A DNA stretch of 64,000 nucleotides from Poriferisodalis sp963663635 (GTDB taxonomy: Bacteria > Actinomycetota > Acidimicrobiia > Acidimicrobiales > Poriferisodalaceae): contig CAXXMY010000003.1 in the NCBI GenBank assembly GCA_963663635.2, positions 1 to 64,000 of the forward strand. The letters are read 5' to 3'. How positions within the stretch are numbered: position 1 is the stretch's first letter; the number at the start of each line of letters is the position of its first letter. Below the pieces are notes generated by a model. It saw nothing but the letters and a program-made list of their open reading frames with translations. It made no database searches and was not told the origin of the DNA. This document shows positions 54,329 through 64,000 of the stretch, piece by piece. A program made the position numbers and the translations under genes.

Positions 54329-55897
54329 ATGAGCGAGTCCCCTCCGCTGGCCAGCGGCGCAGACCTCGCGGCACACATCGAGCGTTGGGCGGACCGCCAG
54401 CCGGCGGCTCCAGCAGTCGCCTTCGAGGGCAAAGAGCACACCTATCGCGAGTTCGCCGATCAGATCGCTGCCACCGCAGGCTGGCTGGCCGCAGCCGGCG
54501 CTCGTGAGGGTGACCGCGTGGGGTGGCTGGGCCCGAACCGGCCCGCCGCCCTGCGGCTGCTCCTCGGGTGCTCTTGGTTGGGAGCGATCTACGTGCCGCT
54601 GAACTCACGGCTCGCGCCACCCGAGCATCGCTGGATCCTCGATCATGCTGAGCCGCGCCTGCTGGCATGCGACGGAGCATTCGAACGTCACGCTGCACAG
54701 ATCGGCGCATCGTGCCAGACCCATGTGCTGGCCGACGAAGACGTAGGCGCCGCAGGCCCAGGTGCCGGGGGCAGTATCCCGACACGGCGCGGCTCGCCGT
54801 CGCATCCGGTGCTGCTCGCCTACACCTCAGGCACCACCGGTCACCCGAAGGGCGCACTCCTCGATCAAGCAGCGATGGTCGCCAACGCAGTCAACGCCAC
54901 CCATGCCCACGACCTCACCTCAGCAGATCGGATCCTGACGACCATTCCGCTGTTTCATGTGGGAGGGCTGAACATCCAGACGCTGCCTGCACTGCTCGGC
55001 GGCGGTGCGGTGCTGCTGCACCGCGCCTTCGACCCAGGCCAGTTTCTTGACGATGTCGAGCGGTGGCAACCGACGTGGACGGTGCTGGTTCCAGCGGCGC
55101 TCGCCGCCGTGGCAGCCCACCCGCGCTTCGACAGCGCGGACCTGGGATCGCTGCGCGGCGTCATGACCGGCTCCTCGCTGGTTCCCGCCGCGGTCACCCG
55201 GCCCTTTTCGGATCGTGGCGTGGACGTGGGCGAGATCTACGGCTCGACTGAGACCGCACCGATCGCCATCCACCTCCGCTGCGACGAAGCCGCGGCTCAC
55301 CCCGGATCCTGTGGCAAGCCGTCCACGATGTGCGAGGTCCGCATTGTCACCGATGCCGGCGCCGACGCGAAGCCCCACGAACCGGGCGAGGTGTGGGTGC
55401 GAGGCCCCAGCGTGCTGCGCCAATACTGGCGGGACCCAGCAGCCACAGCCGAAGCGATGTCCGACGGCTGGTTTCGCACGGGCGACATCGGCCACGCCGA
55501 CGACGACGGCTGGATCTTCATCGACGACCGGCGCAAGGACATGATCATCTCCGGCGGCGAGAACGTCTACCCCGCGGAGCTCGAAGCCCTGCTTGCCGAC
55601 AGCGACCTCGTCGCCGAGTCGACCGTCGTGGGCGTTTCCGACGACCGCTGGGGCGAGGTGCCCGTCGTGGTTGCCGTTCGGACGGCGTCGCACGCGCACG
55701 GCGCGCTCGACGACGATGCCGTCGCCGCTGCACTGCTCGGAATCTTCGAGGGGCGGCTGGCACGCTTCAAGTACCCCAAAGGCGTTGTCTGGGTGGACGA
55801 ACTGCCCCGCACGGCTCTGGGCAAGGTGCGCAAGCACGAAGTGAAAGCGATGCTCGCGAATGACCTCACCCATCTTCCGAGACCCGTCTCATCATGA
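54329..55897 (+). CDS. AMP-forming acyl-CoA ligase
   Basis: The adenylate-forming enzyme has 522 residues. Motifs in order are LLAYTSGTTGHPKGALL (about residue 165), IYGSTETAP, GWFRTGDIGHADDDGW, DRRKDMIISGGENVYP and the C-terminal catalytic Lys context RTALGKVRKHEV. It activates a carboxylate to its CoA thioester; specificity unknown. It starts 37 bp after the NicX-like gene, and its stop overlaps the next start by 4 bp (ATGA), so the three genes are probably one operon. Confidence 0.88.
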   Translation: MSESPPLASGADLAAHIERWADRQPAAPAVAFEGKEHTYREFADQIAATAGWLAAAGAREGDRVGWLGPNRPAALRLLLGCSWLGAIYVPLNSRLAPPEHRWILDHAEPRLLACDGAFERHAAQIGASCQTHVLADEDVGAAGPGAGGSIPTRRGSPSHPVLLAYTSGTTGHPKGALLDQAAMVANAVNATHAHDLTSADRILTTIPLFHVGGLNIQTLPALLGGGAVLLHRAFDPGQFLDDVERWQPTWTVLVPAALAAVAAHPRFDSADLGSLRGVMTGSSLVPAAVTRPFSDRGVDVGEIYGSTETAPIAIHLRCDEAAAHPGSCGKPSTMCEVRIVTDAGADAKPHEPGEVWVRGPSVLRQYWRDPAATAEAMSDGWFRTGDIGHADDDGWIFIDDRRKDMIISGGENVYPAELEALLADSDLVAESTVVGVSDDRWGEVPVVVAVRTASHAHGALDDDAVAAALLGIFEGRLARFKYPKGVVWVDELPRTALGKVRKHEVKAMLANDLTHLPRPVSS

Positions 55898-56820
55898 ATG
55901 ACAGCACTTCGAGCGACTCGGGCACCAGGACAGCCGGAACTGCCGATATCGCCTTTGTCGGCCTCGGCGTGATGGGTTACCCGATGGCCGGGCATCTCGC
56001 ATCCGCCGGATACCGGGTGACGGCATTCAACCGAACTGCACTGGTCGCGCAGCGCTGGCAGGGTGAGCACTCGGGCTCCGTTGCCGAGACGCCGGCCGCG
56101 GCAGCGACGGACGCCGACATCGTGTTCATGTGCGTCGGCGCCGACGACGATGTCCGCTCGGTGGTCTACGGCAACGACGGCGTCCTGGCTGCGGCACGAC
56201 CTGGGTCGATCCTGGTCGATCACACCACCGCCTCCGCAGACCTGGCTCGCGAGCTGGCCGCGGCCTGCGTCGAGCGGGACGTGGGCTTTATCGATGCTCC
56301 TGTCTCGGGCGGAGAGGCCGGCGCGCAGAACGGCGTTCTGACGGTCATGTGCGGCGGTGCCACTGAGCACTTTGAGCGAGCACGTCCTGTCATGGATTCC
56401 TACGCACGCGCAGTCACGCGCATCGGCGACGCAGGCGCCGGCCAGCTCACCAAGATGGTCAACCAGATCTGCATCGCGGGACTGGTTCAGGCGCTGTCCG
56501 AAGGGCTTGAGTTCGGGCGGCGCGCGGGCCTCGACCTCGCCGCGGTGCTCGAGACCATCTCGCAGGGTGCCGCAGGCTCCTGGCAAATGGCAAACCGCGG
56601 CACGACGATGATGGCAGACAAGTTCGAATTCGGCTTCGCCGTGGACTGGATGCGCAAGGACCTTGGCATCGTGCTCGCCGAGGCGCAACAAAACGGCGCT
56701 TCGCTGCCGGTGACAGCGCTCGTCGACCAATTCTACAAGCGAGTCCAACAACTCGGCGGCGGACGATGGGACACCTCCAGCCTCATTGCCTTGCTGCGCC
56801 CGCCTGGGGACAGCATCTGA
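55894..56820 (+). CDS. 3-hydroxyisobutyrate-dehydrogenase-like oxidoreductase
   Basis: The protein has 308 residues. The NAD(P)-binding N-terminus is DIAFVGLGVMGYPMAGHLASAGY, followed by the substrate motif DAPVSGGEAGAQNG and the catalytic-lysine helix GAGQLTKMVNQI. These define the beta-hydroxyacid dehydrogenase family. It probably oxidises a beta-hydroxy acid (or reduces a semialdehyde); the actual substrate may be an intermediate released by the NicX-like/ligase pathway encoded just upstream. Confidence 0.88.
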   Translation: MNDSTSSDSGTRTAGTADIAFVGLGVMGYPMAGHLASAGYRVTAFNRTALVAQRWQGEHSGSVAETPAAAATDADIVFMCVGADDDVRSVVYGNDGVLAAARPGSILVDHTTASADLARELAAACVERDVGFIDAPVSGGEAGAQNGVLTVMCGGATEHFERARPVMDSYARAVTRIGDAGAGQLTKMVNQICIAGLVQALSEGLEFGRRAGLDLAAVLETISQGAAGSWQMANRGTTMMADKFEFGFAVDWMRKDLGIVLAEAQQNGASLPVTALVDQFYKRVQQLGGGRWDTSSLIALLRPPGDSI

Positions 56821-56975
56821 GCCGTCCGGCCGCCCGCGCCCACTTTGCGCGCATGGGACGTCGCGTTCTCAAGCCTGGATTGCCGCCGAATGCCCTTGGA
56901 CGTTTTATACTCTGAGCCCTCTCGGCTGGTGATCACGCGGTCGGGGTCTCGACCACGCGACTGGTGGGAGCCGCC

Positions 56976-57529
56976 ATGCAGACTTCGGGACCGCGCGGCG
57001 CGGCTTCGACTCGCCGCCAGCGCTCGAAATTTGCCACAGCGGTGTTCGTCGTGGCGTTCGCAGGTGTTGTGGCGCCGGTTCGCGGGCCGTCCGTGTCGGC
57101 CCAAACACTGACGTGCAGCAGCGGCACCGCCGTGCCCAACCCGAACAGCAACAGTGGTCTCGTCGCCGACTGCGAGACACTTCTCGGCCTCAAGTCCACC
57201 CTCACCGGCGGCGCCAGACTGAATTGGTCGGCGTCCCTCCCGATCACCGATTGGACGGGCATCTCCGTGTCGGGCGGCCAGGTGACGAGCCTTCTTCTCA
57301 GCAACAAGGGGCTGAGGGGCACCATCCCCACCGAAATCGGCAACCTCAGCGGCCTCACCCAGCTCTCCATGACATCGAATGACCTCAGCGGCAGCATCCC
57401 GGCATCGATAGGCAATCTCATCAATCTCCGCCAACTCAACCTGGCGTTCAACGAACTGCGCAGACCGCTGCCGCCGCAGCTCGGCAATCTCTCCAACCTC
57501 GAGACGCTCGACCTCACGAGCAACTATTT
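56976..57529 (+). pseudogene. Giant surface protein, N-terminal LRR part, interrupted by ISL3
   Basis: ATG 56976 follows GGGAG. A signal peptide (ATAVFVVAFAGVVAP, cleavage probably after SVSA) is followed by a cysteine-containing cap and plant-like leucine-rich repeats (IPTEIGNLSGLTQLSMTSNDLSGS). The frame is cut after LTSNY by the ISL3 element. The adjoining AACTATTT is the left copy of the target duplication. Removing the IS joins SNY directly to FLQSLPTSIGNL at 58887 in frame. Confidence 0.85.
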
Positions 57530-58878
57530 GAGCCTTCGTCTTTTTTTGGGATTCGGGCTGCTGGGCTCGGCGGGGTTCATGTTAGTAGGAGACCGCGGGC
57601 TTCGAAGTTGGCGTAGTTGGTGAAGCCGTGGGCTCGGCGTCGCAGGACTTGGAGCAGGTTGTTGGTGCCTTCGATGCGGCCGTTGCTGGGCCGCCCGGCG
57701 TGGTGCCAGTCGAGTATCTGGTTGTGCCACGCCAAGAACGTGTCGACGATGCTGCTGAACTCGGGGATGTCGCCGGTGCCGTAGATGTCAGCGAACCGGT
57801 CGAGCGCCTCGAGGGCGCCCTTGCGGTCGGTCGGCGAGATAGAGGTTGTGCAGCTCGCCGAGCGCTTCCCAGGCTGCTTTGAGCCGCGGATGGGCGGCGA
57901 ACAACGCGTCGAGGCGTGCCTGTTCGGCCGCTGCGAGCTTGTCGGGTCGGCGCATCAGCAAGAACCTGGACTTGAACACGTCGCGGTCGAACGCGGGCAC
58001 TGAGCCCCTCGGGGCGGCGCTGCACGTCGCGGCGCACCGCGGTGAGCCCCGCCGCGAACCATCTGATGACGTGGAACCGGTCCAGCACATGGCGGGCGTG
58101 GCCGAGCCGCTTATCGATCGCGGCCTTGTACGCCTTGGAGCCGTCGGAGACGACGACCTTCACGGCTTTGCACCATCGGGGCCCTTGGGCGGCCAGAAAG
58201 CCGCTGAGCGCCTGGGTGTCGCGGTGGGGCACCATGGCGAGCACCTCGCCGGTGTCGCCGTTGACGATCACCGTCACGTAGCGGTGCCGTTTGCGGATCG
58301 AGGTCTCGTCCACCAGCAGCACCCGGCATCTTTGCCGGCGGCGGTGCTCGCCGACCAGCCCCGCCCATGCGACCACCAGCGAGTTCACCAGCTTCCAGCT
58401 CACCTGGTGGCGTTTGGCTGCCGCGTTGACCGTCATCGCACGGGCGTCTTTGACCAGCCGGCGGGCCAGACGCGCCGTGACGCGGCCCTCGAACCCCTGA
58501 TGGCCCTCACTGAAACGGCTGCCGCACGGCTCGCACACCAGCCGCCGCCGCTCCCAGATCAGCGTCACCGGCCGCCCCGACACCTCCAAGTCGCGGATCT
58601 TGTTGTCACGGCGGTCATGAACCTTCCCGCTCGGGACCCCGCAATCGGGGCATCTGGGGCGGCGCACCGTCGAGCACACCCGCACCACCAGCTCCTCCGG
58701 CGCGTCGACGACGACCCCCTCCACTTTGATGCGCGGCAGCCACAGCCGCACCGACATAACATCACTCGCCATCGAGGCCCTCCAGGGTTCGGCGTCTCCA
58801 AACACCGATCCCAGCAGGGCCTCGACCCCTACAAACGGACCCTCAACCCAACCTCATCCCAACAAAAGACGAAGGGCC
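57530..58878 (-). mobile_element. ISL3-family element
   Basis: The element is about 1349 bp. Its inverted ends share CCTTCGTCTTTT followed by TTGGGAT on both sides. AACTATTT is repeated at 57522-57529 and 58879-58886, an 8-bp target duplication as expected for ISL3. It interrupts the surface-protein gene. Confidence 0.88.
57577..58772 (-). pseudogene. ISL3 family transposase, frameshifted
   Basis: ATG 58772 follows GGAGGG. The N-terminal zinc-binding domain (CPDCGVPSGKVHDRR, later CEPCGSRF), the helix-turn-helix region and the catalytic LLVDETSIRKRHRYVTVI and VVVSDGSKAYKAAI are in one frame. After VRRDVQRRPEG, near 58000, the family sequence moves to a second frame (FDRDVFKSRFLLMRRPDKL), and near 57840 to a third that ends ANFEARGLLLT at 57577. 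Two shifts make a full product impossible. Confidence 0.82.
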
Positions 58879-60522
58879 AACTATTTTCTCCAATCCCTCC
58901 CGACTTCGATCGGGAATCTCACCAACCTGCGCCGTCTAGGACTGTCCGGCACCGGATTGCTCGGCAGCATCCCCTCCCAGCTGGGAAATCTCTCCAACCT
59001 CGAAGAACTCCACCTCGGCGGCAATCAGCACTTTGGCTCGATTCCCTCGCAGTTCGGCAATCTGGCCAACCTCAAGGTGCTGTATCTCACGGGCAATGGT
59101 CTGAGCGGCAGCATTCCCGCCTCGCTCGGCAGTCTGACCAACCTCACGTCGCTGGAGCTCAACATCAACGACCTCACGGGCGACATCCCCATCGAGCTCG
59201 AGAACCTGACGAAGCTGGAACAACTCAAACTCGCCGACAACGAATTGACGGGCTGCGTACCCGGATCGTTCTCGTATGTTTCGAGACACGACATCGCCAG
59301 GCTCGGGCTCCCGTACTGCCGTGCCAAACCGATATTTCGGACCTCGGAATCCGGACTGCGCAGCGTCTCAGAAGGCGCGACCGTGGGAACCGCCGTGGGC
59401 AGACCCGTGGCTGCGGCGGATCGCGACGGCGACCGACTGACGTATTCGCTCGGGGGGACCGACGCGGGCAACTTCCAGATAGACGCATCATCGGGACAGC
59501 TGCGTGTTGGGGCAGCTCTCGACCGGGAATCTCAGGAGACTCACTCGCTCACGGTTTCGGTGCATGACCGCACCGACCTCGACGGGGAACCGGACACATC
59601 GATCGACACGACGATCGAGGTGACCGTGACGATCCTCGACGTCGACGAGGCACCCACTGTGAACGGTCCGGCCACCACGACGACGCTCGAGAACGCCGAC
59701 ACCGTCCTGGGCAATTACTTCGCCTTCGATCCGGAAGGCCACGAGATCACCTGGTCGGCGGCAGGGACCGACAGGCAAGCCTTCGAAATCGACAACAACG
59801 GTGCCCTGCGTTTCGCCGTTCCACCCGACTTCGAATCGCCGACAGACCGGGGCCGCGACAATGGCTACGACGTGCTGGTCCAGGCGTCCGACGGATCAAA
59901 CACGGTCTCGCTTGCGGTCGCGGTGTCCGTGACGGCAATCGACGAAGCACCGGTGCTGCTGGGCCCCCGTGCAGTCAGCCTGTCGGAGAACAGCTCCGGC
60001 GAACTGGGCCGATACCGGGCGATCGATCCCGAAGATGCCACGGTGACCCTGACGCTCCGCGGCCGTGACTCCGGATCGCTGAGCCTGGGTGACGACGGTG
60101 TGCTGAGCCTCGACAGCGCCCCGGACTTCGAGCATCCCGGCGACGCTGACCGCGACGGTGTGTACGAGGTCAGCATCGATGCGTCCGATGGCACGCTGAC
60201 TACGTCGCGGGCGGTGCGCCTCGCAGTTCGGGACGTCAACGAGGCACCGACCGTGAGCGGCGACACCTCGATCGAGCAAGACGAGCTGTACACCGATGAC
60301 ACTTCGATCATCGGTCGGTACTCCGTCGACGATCCTGAGTCCGGGGATGTCGAGTGGGGTGTCGCGGGGGCGACGGCGCTGATTTCGCGATTGACGAGCT
60401 CGGCCAGTTGCGATTCGCTGCGACACCGAACTTCGAGTCGCCCGCCGATGCGAATCGTGACAACGTCTACTCGGTCACCGTCGAAGCGTTCGACGGTGAC
60501 CACACGGGTTCGCTTGCCGTGA
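58879..60522 (+). pseudogene. Giant surface protein, middle part (LRR end and cadherin-like repeats)
   Basis: After the ISL3 element the frame resumes with five more leucine-rich repeats (NLTNLRRLGLSGTGLLGSIP and similar) and a cap (LTGCVPGSF). Cadherin-like repeats of about 100 residues follow, each with DxDGD, ADRDGDRLTYSL, and IDEAP or VNEAPTV borders. Near 60366-60370 a run of five G is one short: GVAG should continue GDGADFAIDELGQL, but the existing frame runs on as nonsense to 60522. Together the pieces imply one protein of about 1,485 residues. Confidence 0.82.
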
Positions 60523-62789
60523 CCGTCAGCGTCTCGAATGTCGATGAGAGCCCGGAGCTGCGTCCCTTTGGGCTGTACCCCCAAGTAGGCGCCAGGCTGT
60601 ACGTGCGACTCGACGATCCCGACCGCGGCGTGACAGGAACGCAGTGGAGCTGGCAACGCTCGTCGAACCGTGTCAGCTGGTCGACGGTCAGCGACGCGGC
60701 ATCGAGTTCGTATAACCCGACATCCGATGACCTGGGCCGGTACCTGCGCGTCAGTGTCTCCTACAGCGACGGTGAGGGTGAGAACAAGACGCAGCGATTC
60801 ACATGGAACAGCGCCATACGTGCCGAACCCTCAAGCAACACTGCTCCCTACTTCAATTCGACTGCGGCAGCGCAGCGATCCGTGCCCGAAACCGATCCGG
60901 CCGGCTACGCCGTCGGCCTCCCCATCAGCGCCCGCGACGACGATGGCGACCCCCTCATCTACTGGCTGAGCGGCCGGAGCAATAGCGCTTTCAGGATCGA
61001 CGCGGCGACAGGCCAGATCCGGACACACGCACCGCTCGACCACGATCCGGGCAGTACATTCCAGCTGACGGTCAACGCTGAGGACCCGTCGGGTGCCACG
61101 GCTCAAAGGCCCGTCACCATCACGGTGGAAGACCAACCTCAAGCACCCGTCCTGACCGGAACTCACGTCGTACACGTTGACGAAGGGGAAACAGGGGTCG
61201 CGTCGTACAGCGGACGAGATCCGGACAGCAGCCAGCTCAGTTGGGACCTCGGTGGGCCCGATCAGGATGATTTTCAGGTCAGCGCGCACGGTGAGCTCAA
61301 ATTCCAGCGATTCCCGGACGCCAACGCGCCGGCCGACGTGAATCTCGACAACACCTATGAGGTCGACGTCCAAGTCGCCGACGGAAGCTTCACGGTCACC
61401 CAGCGTGTCCGGATCACGGTTGCCGATCTGGACGAACCGGGCACCGTGACGCTGTCAAGCACGCAGTCCACGTTGGGAATCGTGCTGACAGCAAGCCTCA
61501 GCGATCCCGACGACGACATCACAAATCTGCGCTGGGAGTGGCAACGCAGACGCTCCAGCGGCGAGTGGATGCCGATCCCCGACACAGACTCAAGCGCCTA
61601 CAACATCTCATGGAGCGGTTCCGGGTACACCCTGCGCGCCGAAGCCGTCTATGACGACGGTCACGGACCCGCGAAGACTGCGTCAAATGTCGCGGCTCAA
61701 TCCCAGCGCAACATCGAGACGACGACCACGCGAAACCCCGGGACACGCAGCCTCCGAAGACTCGGCGGCGGGGGCAGGAGCGGCGGCGGCGGCGGCGGGG
61801 GCGGGGGCGGCGGCGTTGACGGTGTGGAGGGAACGACGCTGTTCGTTGCGAACGGCTGGAGCCCGGCAGACGTCGGCGTGGCCGCAGCGTTCGCGGCTCG
61901 CACCCATGGCTCCGCTGTCGCATACACCGCCGACGACGAGCTTCCGTCCGCCGTTGCAGCGCTTCTCGATGTCCGCACCGTGCACCTCATTGTGCTCATC
62001 GGCGGCGAGACGGCGATCTCCCCCACGGTGCGCGCGTCGTTGGCCAAAACCGAGCCATTCGCCGACATCAAGCGAGTGACCGGAAGCTCACGGACCGACA
62101 CAGCAGCACGCGCAGCGCGCCTCGCTCTCGAAGGCACACGCGAGCAGAACGCAGTGCTCATCGTGGCGAATGGATGGAGCCCGCCCGATATCGGCGTCGC
62201 GGCCACTCTGGCGGCACGACTGCCGGACTCAGCGGTTGTCTACACAGAAGCCGGCGAGCTCCCCCCAGCGTCGCAGCAGCTCATCGCGGACATTTCGCCG
62301 CGCAGCATCTTGGTCGTCGGCGGCACGGCCGCCGTGTCTGGGGCAGTGGAGGCCGCAATCCGCGACATTGCAACCGACGTCAGCGTGGAACGCATCAGTG
62401 GTTCGTCACGCACGCACACGGCTCAGCTCGCCGCGCAGTATCTCGAACAGCAGTCCGCGCCCGTTGCGGCGAGCGAGCGGGTCGTCATCGTTGCCAACGG
62501 CTGGAGCCCGCCCGACATCGGGGTCGCCGCTGCGCTGTCGGCGCGCACACCGGGTGCTCTAGTCGTGTACACCGCGCCCGGCGCGCTGCCGACCGAGACC
62601 GAGGAGCTTCTCAGGCTCATGCAGCCAGGGCTGGTCCGCGTCATCGGCGGAACCAACGCAATCCCCGCCGCCCTACTGAACGAGATCGCCGCCCTCCTGC
62701 CGGCCGGCGCCCGGATCCAGCGCACCAGCGGCCAGAGCCGGATTCACACGTCTGTCAACGTCGCCCGCAGCATCCTTCCCCGTGAATGA
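60354..62789 (+). pseudogene. Giant surface protein, C-terminal part (cadherin-like and CWB2 repeats)
   Basis: The correct frame after the G-run shift starts at about 60371 and ends TGA 62789. It encodes the rest of a cadherin-like repeat, immunoglobulin-like modules (TQWSWQRSSNRVSW; LRWEWQRRRSSGEW), more cadherin-like repeats, a Gly-rich linker (about 61768-61818) and three cell-wall-binding repeats of CWB2 type. Each CWB2 begins VANGWSP-x-D-[IV]-GVA. CWB2 modules anchor proteins to wall polymers in Gram-positive bacteria, so the protein probably sits on the cell surface. Without a ribosome site here the fragment is unlikely to be made unless frameshifting occurs. Confidence 0.82.
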
Positions 62790-62826
62790 TCTCTGACCGG
62801 AACGTGGCGGCTCCGGCACAGATACC

Positions 62827-63918
62827 GTGCGGGCCGTGACTCACAGCGACCGCATCCTGATGGGGCCGGGGCCGTCCAACCCCTATCCCGAAGTCTTCGA
62901 AGCCTTCACGAGACCCGTGCTCGGCCATCTCGATCCCGAGTTCATCGCGCTGCTCGACGAGATCAACGAGCGCCTGAGAACCGTCTGGCAAACGCAGAAT
63001 CTGCTGACGTTCCCGGTCAGCGCCACTGGTTCGGCGGGCATGGAAGCGGCGTTCTGCAACTTCGTTGAGCCAGGCGACACGGTCGTCATCGGCGTCAACG
63101 GCGTGTTCGGAACTCGCATGTGCGACGTCGCAGCTCGCTGCGGCGCCGAGGTGGTGGCGGTGAACGAAGAATGGGGCCGCGCCATCGATCCGCAGCGCCT
63201 GCTCGACGCCCATCGGGCGCCGAAGATCATCGCTGTCGTGCACGCAGAGACTTCCACCGGCGTGCGCAACGATGTCGCTCCGCTCGGCGACGCCAAGGGC
63301 GACGCTCTGCTGCTTGCCGACTGCGTCACATCGCTGGGAGGAATCCCGGTCGACATCGACGGCTGGGGCGTCGACATCGCCTACAGCGGCACGCAGAAGT
63401 GCCTCGGCGTGCCGCCGGGCCTCGCTCCGCTCACCGTCAGCGATCGTGCGCTGGAATCGCTTCTCGAGCGGCCGCAGAGCTGGTACCTCGACCTCAACAT
63501 GATCCGTGCCTACGTCGTCGGCGAAGGTGCTCGCGCGTACCACCACACCGCACCGATCTCGATGCTGTATGCGCTCCATGCCGGCCTCGGAGCGGTGCTC
63601 GACGAGGGACTTTCGAATGCGTGGGCACGCCACCAAGCCTGCGGTGACGAATTGCACGCTCGCTTGCCCGAGCTCGGCTTCGAGCTATGGGCCCAGGAGG
63701 GCCACCGCCTGCCCGAGCTGACCACCGTCACGCTGCCAGCGGGCTTCGACGATGCCGCCGGCCGCCGGACCCTGCTCGAGCGCTACGGAATCGAAGTCGG
63801 CGGCGGGCTCGGTCCCGTTGCCGGCAAGGTGTGGCGCATCGGCTGCATGGGCCACACGGCCCGCATGCGCAACGTCCGGATGCTGCTCGGCGCCCTCGAA
63901 GAACTCGTCTCCGGCTGA
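62827..63918 (+). CDS. Class V PLP-dependent aminotransferase (alanine-glyoxylate type)
   Basis: The protein has 363 residues, with GTG at 62827 or 62836. The fold-type-I class V pattern is clear: ILMGPGPSNPYPEV at the N-terminus, GSAGMEAAFCNFVEPGDTVVIG, DCVTSLGGIPVDIDGWGVDIAYSGTQKCLGVPPGL, where the Lys of GTQK binds PLP, and WRIGCMGHTA at the C-terminus. This fits serine-glyoxylate or alanine-glyoxylate aminotransferases. The exact amino donor is not assignable. It stands 37 bp after the surface-protein gene. Confidence 0.88.
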   Translation: MRAVTHSDRILMGPGPSNPYPEVFEAFTRPVLGHLDPEFIALLDEINERLRTVWQTQNLLTFPVSATGSAGMEAAFCNFVEPGDTVVIGVNGVFGTRMCDVAARCGAEVVAVNEEWGRAIDPQRLLDAHRAPKIIAVVHAETSTGVRNDVAPLGDAKGDALLLADCVTSLGGIPVDIDGWGVDIAYSGTQKCLGVPPGLAPLTVSDRALESLLERPQSWYLDLNMIRAYVVGEGARAYHHTAPISMLYALHAGLGAVLDEGLSNAWARHQACGDELHARLPELGFELWAQEGHRLPELTTVTLPAGFDDAAGRRTLLERYGIEVGGGLGPVAGKVWRIGCMGHTARMRNVRMLLGALEELVSG

Positions 63919-63930
63919 TCTGCCGGCTGG

Positions 63931-63950
63931 GCTGCCTCAATTGGGGCAGC
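63931..63950. terminator. Weak hairpin after the aminotransferase
   Basis: GCTGCC (63931-63936) and GGCAGC (63945-63950) can pair around an 8-nt loop, 13 bp after the stop codon. There is no T tract. The remaining bases to the window edge show no gene I can support. Confidence 0.3.
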
Positions 63951-64000
63951 GGCTTCGACGTCGTTCAACCGGTGGGATGCAGCGGCAGCAGTTCCTGCCC

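Noticed and set aside
57846..59567. Long plus-strand ORF across the ISL3 element and the surface gene
   Set aside because: It crosses an IS boundary and a target duplication and has no protein-like composition; it is antisense to the transposase.

Overview
The window is high-GC DNA that reads as a chromosomal segment of an uncultured actinobacterium. Lineage markers seen directly are a mycothione reductase (mycothiol occurs in Actinobacteria), a DUF222/HNH endonuclease of the mycobacterial 13E12 type and an actinobacterial HhH-GPD repair protein. The mix of acyl-CoA ligases, a CoxL-like hydroxylase subunit, a BKACE enzyme and a NicX-like enzyme would suit a member of Acidimicrobiia, but that placement is inference.

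Region 1 (1-18.1 kb) is a decayed, IS-riddled defence island. A HEPN-Swt1/DUF499 ATPase and a DUF1156 adenine-type DNA methylase, partners in known anti-phage islands (the 'Hma' helicase-methylase-ATPase type is one such grouping), lie on the minus strand. Three unrecognised genes sit between them, and so does a divergent toxin-antitoxin-like pair. The ATPase is cut at its 3' end by an IS5 element. The methylase is split by an ISAzo13 and an IS30 element only 51 bp apart. Removing both with one copy of each target duplication restores one reading frame, apart from a single in-frame TAG. Two IS1380 elements, two IS5 copies and a second IS30 copy complete the wreckage.

Region 2 (18.1-37.1 kb) is ordinary chromosome: a DNA-repair glycosylase, a VWA lipoprotein, an acyl-CoA ligase, a methyltransferase, a CoxL-like molybdenum hydroxylase, a BKACE enzyme, a ferredoxin, a molybdopterin oxidoreductase, an HNH nuclease abutting a 10 x 15 bp tandem array, a dihydropteroate-synthase-like protein, a thioesterase, an MFS carrier and IlvD.

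Region 3 (37.2-47.9 kb) carries serB, an ArsC-like gene, gcvT, gcvP, then (after a MITE-like element and an IS630) a DinB-like protein, a nucleoside hydrolase, selD and a nucleotidylyltransferase. Two genes contain in-frame TGA codons exactly where the catalytic Cys/Sec is expected: codon 12 of the ArsC-like gene and codon 19 of selD. Each is followed by a hairpin whose apical loop reads GGUC or GGUCC. The host therefore very probably makes selenoproteins, and selD, which supplies selenophosphate, is itself one.

Region 4 (47.9-64 kb) holds a 2-oxoglutarate/Fe(II) oxygenase, mycothione reductase, a serine hydrolase, a histidine phosphatase, a tight three-gene cassette (NicX-like enzyme, acyl-CoA ligase, 3-hydroxyisobutyrate-dehydrogenase-like protein), a very large surface-protein gene (leucine-rich repeats, cadherin-like repeats, three cell-wall-binding repeats) broken by an ISL3 element and a one-base frameshift, and a class V aminotransferase. 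No rRNA or tRNA gene and no CRISPR array was recognised.
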